Shown here one piece after another: positions 1-10,980 of a DNA stretch of 64,000 nucleotides (positions within the stretch are counted from its first letter, which is position 1; every line of letters begins with the position of its first letter). The DNA is taken from contig JAOFSE010000002.1 of assembly GCA_028044295.1 (NCBI GenBank), positions 123,668-187,667 on the forward strand, written 5' to 3'. Both the position numbers and the translations under genes were made by a program. The notes under the pieces were generated by a model. That model was not told the DNA's origin and ran no database searches. It worked only from the letters and a program-made list of their open reading frames with translations. The DNA is from Sulfurimonas sp. GTDB lineage: Bacteria > Campylobacterota > Campylobacteria > Campylobacterales > Sulfurimonadaceae.

Positions 1-659
1 TCTGCTGGCTTTACATGTAAGTTATATATCTCTTTAGTATCTTTAGAAAAGTTCAATCCTGCTAGTTTTTTCTCTTCACCTTCTAAAAATGAGAGAGTAA
101 CTTTATTTTTATTGTTATATGCACCTACAGCAAGAAGCTCATACTCTTTTGTTTTAGCATTAGAGTTTTCTCTAGCATTTAAAAAAGCTGTTAGCGAGTC
201 AGAAGCCACATAGGTGTCTAAAGTTTTTTCTTTACGTGATGTTTCATTGACATCCTCTATACACATCTCAAATTTTATTGCATCAAATTTAGTTTTAGAA
301 ACTATTTTTTCCTTATCTTCAACTAAATGAACTTTCTTCTGTGAGTGATTAAAAGTGTAGTTCTGAACTCTACTTTTTCTATCATTTCTTTTTATTTTTA
401 CAAAACTATCAGGAATATATTTCCCATTAACTATCCTACCTATACTTGTAAACCTTTCAACTCTATTTGAAGTCAAAGTTGCTGCAACACCGATTATGAC
501 AGCATCAAGATGAGCCTTGTACTTATCTTCATCTACCTCTACATGTAGGTCTGCGTAACCAACTTGTCCGAACATCCCTACATTTACATGATACTTCGAA
601 AAAAATCCACCAGCATTTACTAGAGAAAGACCTAAAATAAGTAGTACAAAAAATTTCAT
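1..659 (-). CDS. DUF3108-like exported protein (partial, runs off the left edge)
   Basis: Minus-strand translation from CAT at 657-659: MKFFVLLILGLSLVNAGGFFSKYHVNVGMFGQVGYADLHVEV...; open to window start; signal peptide. Confidence 0.6.
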   Translation of the reverse strand, partial: MKFFVLLILGLSLVNAGGFFSKYHVNVGMFGQVGYADLHVEVDEDKYKAHLDAVIIGVAATLTSNRVERFTSIGRIVNGKYIPDSFVKIKRNDRKSRVQNYTFNHSQKKVHLVEDKEKIVSKTKFDAIKFEMCIEDVNETSRKEKTLDTYVASDSLTAFLNARENSNAKTKEYELLAVGAYNNKNKVTLSFLEGEEKKLAGLNFSKDTKEIYNLHVKPA

Positions 660-1703
660 TTATATATTTCCAAAGTAAAAATCTAAGTTTAATCTTATCA
701 TGTAATTAGCTTTATAATCATACTGTCGATGAAAACTAACACCTGGTTGCACTTCATAAGAGAACCATTTTCTCCATACACTTTTACGCCAATTTAGAGT
801 AGTTGAGTAATCATTTATACCAGAATATGGTGTGTCATATTCATCAACTTTATATTTCGTATTTCCACTAAAAGACTGAGAAAGACTGAGACCACTTTTA
901 CCTTTAATAGTATGGTAGTATGTAGATGAAAGACTATAGTCCATACCATCTATGTGAGACTGTGATTGACGACGAAGACCAAACCTTAGCATGGAAGTAT
1001 CTTTTAATTTTCTATCAAAGTAAACAATTGAGGTTTCCCTCCAATCATCTTTTATAGAAAATTTAAACTCCTGGATAGGTTCTATAGTCCATTTTCCTGT
1101 GTTAAATACTTTAGAATATCTAGCCCTTGCATATAAGTTTAGACCACTCGTACCTATAGAATATCTTGACTTAATACCATGATATTCTGGTGAGAAGTAA
1201 TTGACACCAATATCTGGTAGATTTTCAATGTCATCTTCTGGATTTGTTTCGTCTATATAGCTATCTTTAATATTATCTATAAAGAGATTGAAGTTCTTCT
1301 TTGTTCTGCTAAGTGGAATATGGGCTCTGATTTTATAGTTATATCTTGTAGATTCTTTTGATTGAAGTAGCGTTGACAAACGAAGTCTTATAAAAGTCTT
1401 ATTGGTCTCATTTAAGAATTTTTCATTTTGAAAAAACTCATCAATGGCATTTTCATTGCCACTATAAAAAGCTTTATCAAGTCTATCTTCTAAATCGTTA
1501 CATGTAGAATCACTTAGTGAGTCACTGAACATGCCTCCTAAACTTTTATCTATATAATTAAAAAGGGTATTTACATCTTGGGATATGTTCTTTTGTTTAG
1601 TATCTATATATTCTTGAAAATCATATTTTTCTTGTACTTCTTGAGCATGAAGAGTAGTTAAAAATAGTACATGTGCAAAAAAAATTGTTATACGAAAAAA
1701 CAT
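660..1703 (-). CDS. Exported hypothetical protein, beta-rich (possible outer-membrane protein)
   Basis: 347 aa ORF with signal peptide; C-terminus ends with alternating hydrophobic/aromatic residues; immediately upstream of the 1-659 CDS. Confidence 0.65.
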   Translation of the reverse strand: MFFRITIFFAHVLFLTTLHAQEVQEKYDFQEYIDTKQKNISQDVNTLFNYIDKSLGGMFSDSLSDSTCNDLEDRLDKAFYSGNENAIDEFFQNEKFLNETNKTFIRLRLSTLLQSKESTRYNYKIRAHIPLSRTKKNFNLFIDNIKDSYIDETNPEDDIENLPDIGVNYFSPEYHGIKSRYSIGTSGLNLYARARYSKVFNTGKWTIEPIQEFKFSIKDDWRETSIVYFDRKLKDTSMLRFGLRRQSQSHIDGMDYSLSSTYYHTIKGKSGLSLSQSFSGNTKYKVDEYDTPYSGINDYSTTLNWRKSVWRKWFSYEVQPGVSFHRQYDYKANYMIRLNLDFYFGNI

Positions 1704-1757
1704 ATGACTTTCCTCCCCTACCTATATTAATTATATCGACATTTTTATTAAAATAAG

Positions 1758-2663
1758 ATGGGTATAATTTCGTTTATGAAATTAATTAAAGAATTAAATA
1801 GTGGTGTGAAGTATATGCTTTTAGCATCTTTTCTTTTCGCATTTATGGGAGCATTTGCTAAGCTTGCTTCCGAGAGCATACCATCACTTGAAGTTGTATT
1901 TTTTAGAAATATTTTTGGTGTAATTATCATAGGTTATGCAGTGTACAAAACACCAATGGTACACAAAGGTGGTAGACCTTTTTTACTCTTTTTTCGTGGG
2001 TTTATGGGTTTTATTGCAGTTCTTGCATATTTTTATAATATCGCAAATATACCCCTGGGGGATGCTGTTACTTTTTCTAAAACATCACCTATTTTCACAG
2101 CAATATTTGCATGGGCTTTTTTACAAGAAAAATTGACACTAAGTGCATGGAGCGCAGTTTTTATAGGTTTTATCGGAATAATTTTGATTACACAACCAAC
2201 AGGTTTTTCTTTTACTAAGTATGACATTCTTGGTATCTTTAGTGGAGTAGGTGCTGCTCTTGCATACACTTCTGTAAGAGAGTTGAAAAAACATTATGAC
2301 ACGAGAGCAATTGTACTCTCCTTTACACTCACAGGTACTATTGGACCAATACTTCTTTTTATATTCTCAGAGTATTTTTATATGCAGGAGCTTGACTTTC
2401 TTTTGGGTGAATTTGTTATGCCTAGTGGTGTTGTCTGGTTGTATATATTTGCTCTTGGAATACTAGGGACACTGTCTCAGTTTTATATGACAAAAGCTTA
2501 TGGTGAAACTAAGGCGGGTATAGTTGGAGCAGTGAGTTACACTAACATTGTTTTTTCTATATTCTTAGGTGTTTTACTTGGAGACTCATTCCCAAGTTTA
2601 CTTACTACATGTGGAATCTGCCTAATCGTTTTTGCAGGGATAATGGTAGCAAAAGCTAAGTAA
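1758..2663 (+). CDS. DMT/EamA family transporter
   Basis: 301 aa, about 10 hydrophobic segments; EamA-like repeats ([47 protein letters not shown]). Start could be 1776. Confidence 0.85.
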   Translation: MGIISFMKLIKELNSGVKYMLLASFLFAFMGAFAKLASESIPSLEVVFFRNIFGVIIIGYAVYKTPMVHKGGRPFLLFFRGFMGFIAVLAYFYNIANIPLGDAVTFSKTSPIFTAIFAWAFLQEKLTLSAWSAVFIGFIGIILITQPTGFSFTKYDILGIFSGVGAALAYTSVRELKKHYDTRAIVLSFTLTGTIGPILLFIFSEYFYMQELDFLLGEFVMPSGVVWLYIFALGILGTLSQFYMTKAYGETKAGIVGAVSYTNIVFSIFLGVLLGDSFPSLLTTCGICLIVFAGIMVAKAK

Positions 2664-2703
2664 AAAGATTTTTAGATATAATCATAAAAATAAAGTTAAG
2701 GAT

Positions 2704-3501
2704 ATGCAGTTGACATTACTCACAGGACCGTGTGTTATCGAGAGTGAAGAGAATATTTTTAAAATAGCTAAAGAGTTAGAAGTTTATCATAACGATAGTT
2801 CTATAGACTTCTATTTTAAAGCTAGTTTTGACAAAGCAAATCGTACATCTTTAGAGTCTTTTCGTGGACTTGGTATTGATGAAGGGTTAAGAATTCTTCA
2901 AAAAGTAAAAGATGAGTTTGGCTACAAAATAGTTACTGATGTACATGAATCAAATCAAGTAGAACAGGTAGCAGAAGTTGTAGATATGTTGCAAATACCA
3001 GCTTTTTTATGTAGACAAACTGACTTGCTAGTAGCATGTGCAAAAACAGACAAGATTGTAAACATCAAAAAAGGTCAGTTTCTTTCTGGTGATGCAATGG
3101 AGTATCCAGTTTTGAAAATACTTCAAACAAGAGGTTGTAACGAAGCAACTTATGAAAACTCAAAAAAACATGGTGTATTTTTATGTGAAAGAGGAAACTC
3201 TTTTGGATATGGGAATATGGTTGTAGATATGAGAAACCTTGTAACTATGCGAGAATTTGCACCAGTAATATTTGATGCTACTCACTCTGTACAGATGCCA
3301 ACAGCAAAAGATGGTAAAACTGGTGGAGATAGTTCAATGGTTCCATACCTAGCAAGTGGGGCAGCAGCAGTTGGAGTAGATGGTTTCTTTATGGAAACAC
3401 ACTTTGACCCAAGTGTAGCTCTTAGTGATGGTCCAAATATGGTTAAATTAGATGACTTAAACAAATTAATAACAAAAATTAAAAAAATACAGGAGATATA
3501 A
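2704..3501 (+). CDS. kdsA: 3-deoxy-8-phosphooctulonate synthase
   Basis: [28 protein letters not shown] motifs typical of KdsA. Confidence 0.95.
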   Translation: MQLTLLTGPCVIESEENIFKIAKELEVYHNDSSIDFYFKASFDKANRTSLESFRGLGIDEGLRILQKVKDEFGYKIVTDVHESNQVEQVAEVVDMLQIPAFLCRQTDLLVACAKTDKIVNIKKGQFLSGDAMEYPVLKILQTRGCNEATYENSKKHGVFLCERGNSFGYGNMVVDMRNLVTMREFAPVIFDATHSVQMPTAKDGKTGGDSSMVPYLASGAAAVGVDGFFMETHFDPSVALSDGPNMVKLDDLNKLITKIKKIQEI

Positions 3502-3966
3502 ATGAAGTTAGTTGAAGGTAAATTAAAAGTAGTAAATGGCAAGAAAATTGCAATAGTTAGTACAAGATGGAATCACTTTATTGTTGATAGATTAGTTGAA
3601 GGTGCAGAAGATGCATTTAAACGTCATGGTGGAAATGAAGATGAACTTACTCATGTACTTATCCCAGGTGCGTTTGAACTTCCAATGGTTGTTGACCAAC
3701 TTCTTTCGAGTGGTAAATATGATGCTGTTTGTGCTTTAGGTGCTGTTATAAGAGGAGCTACTCCTCATTTTGATTATGTATCAGCTGAAGCTACTAAGGG
3801 AATCGCTACTATGAGTCTTAAGTATCAAAAACCAGTTTCATTTGGTCTACTTACTACTGACACAATCGAGCAAGCAATAGAGAGAGCTGGAACAAAAGCT
3901 GGAAACAAAGGTTTTGAAGCAATGACTACAGTTATCGAGATGCTTGACCTTTACGAGGCTATATAA
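3502..3966 (+). CDS. ribH: 6,7-dimethyl-8-ribityllumazine synthase
   Basis: [38 protein letters not shown] motifs. Confidence 0.95.
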   Translation: MKLVEGKLKVVNGKKIAIVSTRWNHFIVDRLVEGAEDAFKRHGGNEDELTHVLIPGAFELPMVVDQLLSSGKYDAVCALGAVIRGATPHFDYVSAEATKGIATMSLKYQKPVSFGLLTTDTIEQAIERAGTKAGNKGFEAMTTVIEMLDLYEAI

Positions 3967-4365
3967 GTGGCAACTAGACATCACGCTCGTATGGCGGTAG
4001 TATCTTTACTGTACGCTTACGATTTAGGAAATGGTAGCATTGCAGATCATACAGATGAGATATTAGAAGAAAAAAAGATTCGTAACAAACAAAAAGATTT
4101 CGCGATTGGTCTTTTTAAAGGTGTTATGGAAAATCTTGAAGCTTGTGATAAAGCTATTATAGAACATCTTAAAGATTGGGATTTTGAAAGATTAGGAAGT
4201 ATTGAAAGAGCTACTCTTAGACTTGCTTCTTATGAGATTCTTTTTGGAGAACTTGATTCTGCTGTTGTTATAAATGAAGCTGTCGAAATTACTAAAGCTT
4301 TTGGAACAGAACAATCACCTAAATTTATTAATGGTGTTTTAGACGCAATCTCTAAAGACAAATAA
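3967..4365 (+). CDS. nusB: Transcription antitermination factor NusB
   Basis: 132 aa; RHHARMAVVSLLYAYD, INEAVEITKAFG...KFINGVLD; adjacent to ribH. Confidence 0.93.
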   Translation: MATRHHARMAVVSLLYAYDLGNGSIADHTDEILEEKKIRNKQKDFAIGLFKGVMENLEACDKAIIEHLKDWDFERLGSIERATLRLASYEILFGELDSAVVINEAVEITKAFGTEQSPKFINGVLDAISKDK

Positions 4366-4372
4366 TAAAATC

Positions 4373-6781
4373 ATGAACAAGTTCCTGTTTTTAGTACTAT
4401 TTTTTAATACTATAGTTTTTGGTGCAAATCAGTGTATCTCTTGTCACAAAGGTATAGAGCATATTCGTTCAGAGAGTTCTGGAATGATGAATGCCATACT
4501 TGATGTTGCGGAGAAAGCTGGACACAAAGGCAATGACTGTATCGTTTGCCATGGTGGTAATCCAAAACAAAAAAGTAAAAGATATGCTCATAATGGAACT
4601 GTAAAATATTTTAAAGAAAACAAGGGTCCTAAAGAGTTTTATCCAGCCCCTGGAAGTACATGGATAAACCAGAACACTTGTGGAATGTGTCATCAAGAGC
4701 AAGTAGATGCTCAGATGAATTCTCTGATGATGACAGAGCAGGGTAAAATCCAAGGTGCACTATGGAGCTTTGGAGCTAAAAATGGTTACCAGCATGATGT
4801 TGGAAACTATGTAACTAAAAATCCTGAAGATCCTCATAAACGCTTAGGTACTGAGAAGTATCAAAAGTATATGAATAAACTCTCACTCATGGAACCACAA
4901 GCGTTTCCAAAAGAGATGAAAGAACTTCCAGCTGCACCTACGGCTGAGGAAGTTCAAAAAGATCCATCACTAGCTGTATATACTTATCTTCGTCAAGAAT
5001 GTCTTCGTTGTCATACTGGTTCTAAAGGTAGACAAAAACGTGGAGACTTTAGAGGAATAGGATGTGCATCATGTCATATACCTTACTCAAATGAGGGCTA
5101 TTATGAAGGTGGCGACAAAAGTATAAACAAAAAAGAGAAGGGTCATCTTCTTGTTCACTCCATACAGTCTTCTCGTGATGCAAAAGTAAAAGTACATGAC
5201 GTAGAGTACTCAGGTATACCAGTTGAAACATGTTCAACTTGTCATAACCGTGGTAAAAGAATAGGTGTTTCTTATCAAGGACTGATGGAGAAGGCGTATT
5301 CATCTCCTTATGATTCAGAGGGTAATGAACAACCAAAACTTCATACTAAACGTTATATGCATATGCAAGAGGATATTCATTTTCAAAAAGGTATGCTTTG
5401 TCAAGATTGTCATACATCAAATGATATGCATGGAGACGGCTTCTTAAGTGGTGCTAATTTAGCAGCTGTTGAGGTTGAATGTCAAGATTGTCATGGTACG
5501 ACTTCGGCTTACCCTTGGGAATTACCTCTTGGTTACTCGGATGAGTTTAACACGACTGTAGCTACTGGTAAAGCTCGTGGAACTACTATGACTATGGCAG
5601 AGTATCTTAAAAAGGGTAGTGTAAACGAACCTAAAGATGGCTATCTTTTAACTGCGCGTGGTAATCCTCTCATCCATGCTGTAAAAGATGGAAATGAAAT
5701 TACTATTCATTTAGCTAGTGGAAAAGATATTACACTCCAACCACTTAAAAAGCTAAAAGAAGAAGAGAAGCTTTCATCTGCTGGACTACTTGCGATGGAC
5801 AGTATCTCTTCACATAATGACAATATGGAATGTTATACATGTCATGCTACTTGGGCACCACAATGTTATGGTTGCCATATTAAAATAGACTACTCTGGTG
5901 GGAAACAAAATGTAGACTACTTAAAAGCTTCACACGACCAAGATATTCACGGAACAACTGGTGGTATGAGAGATCTTAAGAAGTACCTTGTTGATGGTAA
6001 GGTTTCAGAGACTAGAAGTTTTATGAGATGGGAAGACCCACCACTTTCACAAAATGGTGAAGGTCGTATTAGCCCTACAATTCCTGGGTGTCAAACAACT
6101 ATTACAGTAATTGGTAAAGATGGGGAGGCACTTCTTCAAAATCATATTTACAAAAATGAACATGTAGAAGGTGCTGGAGCAGAGGGGCAAAATGCGATAG
6201 ATATGTCACCTGTTCAACCACATACTATTTCTAAAGGCTCTCGTACATGTGAGTCATGCCATACAACTAAGAAAGCTATGGGTATGGGAATAATGGGTTC
6301 AAGCCCTACAAAAGATCCTTCAAAGACTACTATAACTGATATTATGACCGCTTCTGGAAAAGTTTTACCAACTAATGTAGATGAACAGATGCCAGCAATT
6401 CCTAATCTTCATCATGATTACTCTAAATTTTTAGATGAGAACGGAACACAACTACAAACGGTGGGGCATCACTTTAAACTATCGGGTCCATTAAGTAAAG
6501 AACAAAGAGACAAGTTAGATAGAAGTGGAGCTTGTCTATCTTGTCATTCAGATATGCCAGAAGGTAATTTAGCTGTTTCTGCTATGACGCACATGGCTCA
6601 AATGGTTGATTATAAGGTAGATACAAAAGAACATGGAAGCATACTTAATAAGCTGCTTAACTTTGGAGCTTGGTTACAAATATCAATAGTACTTTTTATA
6701 GTATTTTTAGTATTGTACGGTATTTACAATACATTTTTTAAGAAAAAGCCAAAAAATCCACGAAATGAAGGATGGAAATAA
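4373..6781 (+). CDS. Multihaem c-type cytochrome, 12 CXXCH motifs, C-terminal TM anchor
   Basis: CISCH, CIVCH, CGMCH, CLRCH, CASCH, CSTCH, CQDCH x2, CYTCH, CYGCH, CESCH, CLSCH; signal peptide and C-terminal hydrophobic helix. Confidence 0.9.
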   Translation: MNKFLFLVLFFNTIVFGANQCISCHKGIEHIRSESSGMMNAILDVAEKAGHKGNDCIVCHGGNPKQKSKRYAHNGTVKYFKENKGPKEFYPAPGSTWINQNTCGMCHQEQVDAQMNSLMMTEQGKIQGALWSFGAKNGYQHDVGNYVTKNPEDPHKRLGTEKYQKYMNKLSLMEPQAFPKEMKELPAAPTAEEVQKDPSLAVYTYLRQECLRCHTGSKGRQKRGDFRGIGCASCHIPYSNEGYYEGGDKSINKKEKGHLLVHSIQSSRDAKVKVHDVEYSGIPVETCSTCHNRGKRIGVSYQGLMEKAYSSPYDSEGNEQPKLHTKRYMHMQEDIHFQKGMLCQDCHTSNDMHGDGFLSGANLAAVEVECQDCHGTTSAYPWELPLGYSDEFNTTVATGKARGTTMTMAEYLKKGSVNEPKDGYLLTARGNPLIHAVKDGNEITIHLASGKDITLQPLKKLKEEEKLSSAGLLAMDSISSHNDNMECYTCHATWAPQCYGCHIKIDYSGGKQNVDYLKASHDQDIHGTTGGMRDLKKYLVDGKVSETRSFMRWEDPPLSQNGEGRISPTIPGCQTTITVIGKDGEALLQNHIYKNEHVEGAGAEGQNAIDMSPVQPHTISKGSRTCESCHTTKKAMGMGIMGSSPTKDPSKTTITDIMTASGKVLPTNVDEQMPAIPNLHHDYSKFLDENGTQLQTVGHHFKLSGPLSKEQRDKLDRSGACLSCHSDMPEGNLAVSAMTHMAQMVDYKVDTKEHGSILNKLLNFGAWLQISIVLFIVFLVLYGIYNTFFKKKPKNPRNEGWK

Positions 6782-7833
6782 TGTTTAAAAGATTGACAAA
6801 AACTGAGGCCCTTGACCTTATTAGAAATGCTGATTTAAAAGAACTCGGTAAGATGGCAACTGCTCGTAAGAAGCAATTACATCCAAAAGGTATCACGACA
6901 TTTGTAATAGATAGAAATATAAACTATACAAATATCTGTTGGGTTGACTGTAAGTTTTGTGCCTTTTATAGACATGAAAAAGATGCTGATGCTTATGTAC
7001 TTACATTTGATGAGATAGATGCAAAAATAGATGAACTTTTAGAGATTGGTGGAACACAGATACTTTTTCAAGGTGGAGTTCATCCAAAACTAAAAATAGA
7101 GTGGTATGAAGATTTAGTTGAACATATTCATACTAAATATCCATCAATTACTATTCATGGATTTTCATCAATCGAGTTAAATTTTATAGCAAAGGTATCT
7201 CGTATAACTATTCAAGAAGTTCTTTCTCGTCTAAAAGTAAAAGGTTTAGCTTCTATACCTGGTGCAGGGGCTGAGATACTTTCAGATAAGGTTCGTGATA
7301 TTATTGCACCTAAGAAGATAGATGCTGAAGTATGGGTTGATGTTCATCGTCAAGCTCATAAGCTAGACATTATGTCTACAGCCACAATGATGTATGGAAC
7401 TGTTGAGACGGATGAAGATATCATAGATCATTTTGATATGATCAGAAATCTTCAAGATGAGACTGGTGGATTTCGTGCATTTATCATGTGGAGCTTCCAA
7501 GGAAGTAACACTGAGCTTTTAGCTCAAATTCCAGATATGGAAAAACCATCATCAAACAGATACTTAAGACTTCTTGCAGTTGCAAGACTTTACCTTGATA
7601 ATGTACCAAACATACAAAGCTCGTGGGTGACTCAAGGTCCATATATCGGTCAGATGGCTCTTATGTTTGGAGCGAATGATTTAGGCTCAACTATGATGGA
7701 AGAGAATGTTGTAAGTTCTGCAGGAGCTGCTTACTCTATGGCAAAAGATGAGATGGTAAATCTTATCAGAGATATAGGTGAAGCACCAGCGGTTAGAAAT
7801 ACAGCATATGAGACATTAGAAAAACTCGCATAA
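6781..7833 (+). CDS. mqnC: Cyclic dehypoxanthinyl futalosine synthase (radical SAM, menaquinone futalosine pathway)
   Basis: NYTNICWVDCKFCAFYR radical-SAM CxxxCxxC; ILFQGGVHPKL. Confidence 0.88.
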   Translation: MFKRLTKTEALDLIRNADLKELGKMATARKKQLHPKGITTFVIDRNINYTNICWVDCKFCAFYRHEKDADAYVLTFDEIDAKIDELLEIGGTQILFQGGVHPKLKIEWYEDLVEHIHTKYPSITIHGFSSIELNFIAKVSRITIQEVLSRLKVKGLASIPGAGAEILSDKVRDIIAPKKIDAEVWVDVHRQAHKLDIMSTATMMYGTVETDEDIIDHFDMIRNLQDETGGFRAFIMWSFQGSNTELLAQIPDMEKPSSNRYLRLLAVARLYLDNVPNIQSSWVTQGPYIGQMALMFGANDLGSTMMEENVVSSAGAAYSMAKDEMVNLIRDIGEAPAVRNTAYETLEKLA

Positions 7834-7835
7834 CG

Positions 7836-9119
7836 ATGATAAAAACACTTTTAATATTATTACTTTTAGGAAATACAATTATGGCAGCTACAATACAAAA
7901 TATAGAGCTTAAAAGCTCTCAGATACCTCTAATTTATGAAGAGGACAAAAGATTACCACTAGTGACTATGCAGTTTGTTTTTACAAATTCTGGAAGTATC
8001 ACAGATACAACTAAAGCTGGTCTTGCAAAGTTTTCTGCAAGAGTTATGGGTGAGGGTACTAAGAAGTTAGGCTCAAATGCATTCGCTGAAGCTCTTGAAG
8101 CTAAGGCTATGCATATATCTGCATCGACTGGTACTGAGACTTTTGTTATGGAAGTTGGGTGTTTAAAAGAGCAATTTGATGAAGCATTAGATTATTTCTC
8201 AAAGCTAATTAAAGATCCAAACTTTACTCAAGAAGCAGTTGATAAAGTAAAAACAACAACTATTGGTTCACTTAGTTCAAAGGCAAGTAACTTTGACTAT
8301 GTAGCTGGTAATGAGTTAAAGAAAGTTCTTTTTGCCGGATCTGCACTTGAAAATCCAAGTTCTGGAACTATTGAGAGTGTTAAAAGTATAGAGCTAGAAG
8401 ATGTAGAAGCTTTTATCAAAAAGAATCTTGTAAGTTCTAAACTTATCGTAGTGATTGGTGGGGATGTAAATCTTAAAAAAGTTAAACCAAAAATAGCTCA
8501 GATAATAGAAGGTATGAATAAGGGTAGAAGTACAAAACTAAAAAAACTATCTGCTTCATCAAAGAAAACTGAGAAGGTACTTTTAAAAGAGACAGAACAA
8601 GCATACATCTACTTTGGTTCTCCATTTAACATGGATGTTAACTCTCCTGATTTTCACAAGGCTAGAGTAGCTACATATATTTTAGGTGCTGGTGGTTTTG
8701 GTTCTCGTCTTATGGAAGAGATTAGAGTTAAAAAAGGTCTTGCTTATTCTGCTTATGCTCGTGTACATGTAAGTCAATCAAGTTCGTACATGAGTGGTTA
8801 TCTTCAAACGAAGCTAGACTCCATGGATGAAGCTAAAAAGACTGTGAAAGAAGTTATCTCTGAGTTTGTAAAAAATGGTGTTACAAAAGACGAGTTAAAA
8901 CACACTAAAAAGTTTTTACTTGGAAGTGAACCTCTTCGTGTTGAGACTATGAGTCAAAGACTAAACCGTACTTTTATGGAGTACTATAAAGGTCAAGACT
9001 TAGGACACTCACAAAGAGAGTTAGAACTGATTAAAGAGCTAAAATTAAAAGATTTAAATGCTTTTATAAAAGAGCATACAGAGATTTTAGATATGAGTTT
9101 CGCGATAGTTACTAAGTAG
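7836..9119 (+). CDS. M16 family peptidase-like protein (no HXXEH seen)
   Basis: M16-like fold text (TKAGLAKFSARVMGEGT; ILGAGGFGSRLMEEIRVKKGLAYSAYA); HXXEH absent. Confidence 0.8.
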   Translation: MIKTLLILLLLGNTIMAATIQNIELKSSQIPLIYEEDKRLPLVTMQFVFTNSGSITDTTKAGLAKFSARVMGEGTKKLGSNAFAEALEAKAMHISASTGTETFVMEVGCLKEQFDEALDYFSKLIKDPNFTQEAVDKVKTTTIGSLSSKASNFDYVAGNELKKVLFAGSALENPSSGTIESVKSIELEDVEAFIKKNLVSSKLIVVIGGDVNLKKVKPKIAQIIEGMNKGRSTKLKKLSASSKKTEKVLLKETEQAYIYFGSPFNMDVNSPDFHKARVATYILGAGGFGSRLMEEIRVKKGLAYSAYARVHVSQSSSYMSGYLQTKLDSMDEAKKTVKEVISEFVKNGVTKDELKHTKKFLLGSEPLRVETMSQRLNRTFMEYYKGQDLGHSQRELELIKELKLKDLNAFIKEHTEILDMSFAIVTK

Positions 9120-9189
9120 TTATTGCATTTTGTCATAAAATATGTGAGTTTTTTTAAAATGAGATAGTATTAGATACTAAGGAATTAAG

Positions 9190-10980
9190 ATGAAGCTCAC
9201 AAAAAATTTACAAGAGAAGTTTGACAAGCTTGGTATTAGCTCATACTCTGAGTTAGCTCTTATAATTCCATCTTCATATGAAGACTTACGACTTCATGAT
9301 AGTATTCTTTCAGATACTCCACAATTAATAGATGCTACAGTTGAGTCTGTTTTTCGTGCTCCAAACTCTATTCAAATAACTTTTTTTGCTCATAATCTTG
9401 GGCATACTATGACAGGTGTACTTTTTCGTCCTAGACCATATATGATGCATCAGTTTACAGTAGGGGAGCGAGACTACTACTTTGGAAAGATAGAGTGTAA
9501 AACTGGACAATGCAGTATGAGTATGCCTCGAAAGGTCACGACAGTAGGTCAAATCACTCCTAAGTATAAATCAGCTCTTAGAGGTGATGTAATGTTACGT
9601 CTCATACAAAATAACTTAACAAATGAATCTCTACATGTAGAGGGTATAAAAGATGAAGTAATTGATGGTATTTTAAAACCTCATTTTCCAGTAGAGCCTG
9701 TTATGGATTTAAAAGTGTTAGATGATAAAACTTTATACTCTTTAAAATATATAGAACTTTTTACATATATGAAACAACTAAGTGCAAAAAGAAGGTACTT
9801 TAAATCTCTTACATGTAAGGCTAAAAGTTACAAGAAATGGGCTAAAAGTTTACCGTTCGAACTTACAAATGAACAGGTAGCTACTATAGAAGACATAAAA
9901 GCCGATCTTAGTAAAGATGTAAGTGCTAGACGTATGATAGTAGGAGATGTTGGAAGTGGAAAGACTATGGTAATCCTAGCCTCTGCACTTATGATGAGAC
10001 CTTCACGTTCAATACTTATGGCACCTACAACTATACTTGCTAATCAACTTTTTGAAGAAGCACAAAAATTTTTACCAAACATAAAATCAGTTCTTGTTAC
10101 AAATAAAAGTAAAAAAATAGATTTAAGTGAATTTGATTTTATTATAGGTACGCATGCACTTCTATATAGAGAACTGCCAAGGGCAGGTTTAGTTATGGTA
10201 GATGAGCAGCATAGGTTTGGAACTGCTCAAAGAAACTTGCTTGAAAAGTTAGTTTCTAAGGGTGATAAGAAGCCACACTTTTTGCAGTTTTCAGCTACTC
10301 CTATTCCAAGAACACAAGCTATGATAGAGACAGCTCATATTGATGTCTCCCTTATTACTTCCGCACCGTTTAAAAAAGATATAACTAGTAAGGTAATTCA
10401 TAAGAATGATTTCAAAGATTTACTCCTACATGTAGAAAGTGAAATAGCAAAAAACAACCAAGTACTTTTAGTCTATCCACTAGTTCAAGAGAGTGAAGTT
10501 ATAGAGTACCAAAGTATAGAAGAAGCGAGAGGTTTCTGGGAAAGTAGATTTAAAAATGTTTATGTAACTCATGGAAAAGATAAAGAAAAAGAAGAGGTAT
10601 TAAAAGAATTTTCTCAAAAAGGGGATATTTTGATGGCTACAACTGTTGTAGAAGTTGGTATATCACTTCCTAAACTTAGTACAGTAGTTATCGTTGGGGC
10701 AGAGAGGTTAGGCCTTTCAACTTTACATCAACTTCGTGGTCGTGTTAGTCGTACAGGTTTAAAAGGTTATTGTTATCTTTACACTAATAAAAATAGTTCT
10801 GAGAGACTCGAAGAGTTTACGAAAACAACAAGTGGTTTTGATATAGCAAATCTTGATTTGAGGTATAGAAAAAGTGGTGACTTGTTAAAAGGTTCTGCTC
10901 AAAGTGGTAAACAGTTTAAGTGGATTGATTTGGCTGAGGATGAGGAAATAGTTGAAGAGGTAAAGAAGGACTTAGTATAG
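9190..10980 (+). CDS. recG: ATP-dependent DNA helicase RecG
   Basis: GDVGSGKT, VDEQHRFGTAQR, QFSATPIPRT, GRVSRTG. Confidence 0.9.
   Translation: MKLTKNLQEKFDKLGISSYSELALIIPSSYEDLRLHDSILSDTPQLIDATVESVFRAPNSIQITFFAHNLGHTMTGVLFRPRPYMMHQFTVGERDYYFGKIECKTGQCSMSMPRKVTTVGQITPKYKSALRGDVMLRLIQNNLTNESLHVEGIKDEVIDGILKPHFPVEPVMDLKVLDDKTLYSLKYIELFTYMKQLSAKRRYFKSLTCKAKSYKKWAKSLPFELTNEQVATIEDIKADLSKDVSARRMIVGDVGSGKTMVILASALMMRPSRSILMAPTTILANQLFEEAQKFLPNIKSVLVTNKSKKIDLSEFDFIIGTHALLYRELPRAGLVMVDEQHRFGTAQRNLLEKLVSKGDKKPHFLQFSATPIPRTQAMIETAHIDVSLITSAPFKKDITSKVIHKNDFKDLLLHVESEIAKNNQVLLVYPLVQESEVIEYQSIEEARGFWESRFKNVYVTHGKDKEKEEVLKEFSQKGDILMATTVVEVGISLPKLSTVVIVGAERLGLSTLHQLRGRVSRTGLKGYCYLYTNKNSSERLEEFTKTTSGFDIANLDLRYRKSGDLLKGSAQSGKQFKWIDLAEDEEIVEEVKKDLV

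Noticed and set aside
4469-5336. Minus-strand ORFs inside the multihaem cytochrome gene
   Set aside because: Antisense shadows; the sense frame has 12 CXXCH motifs.
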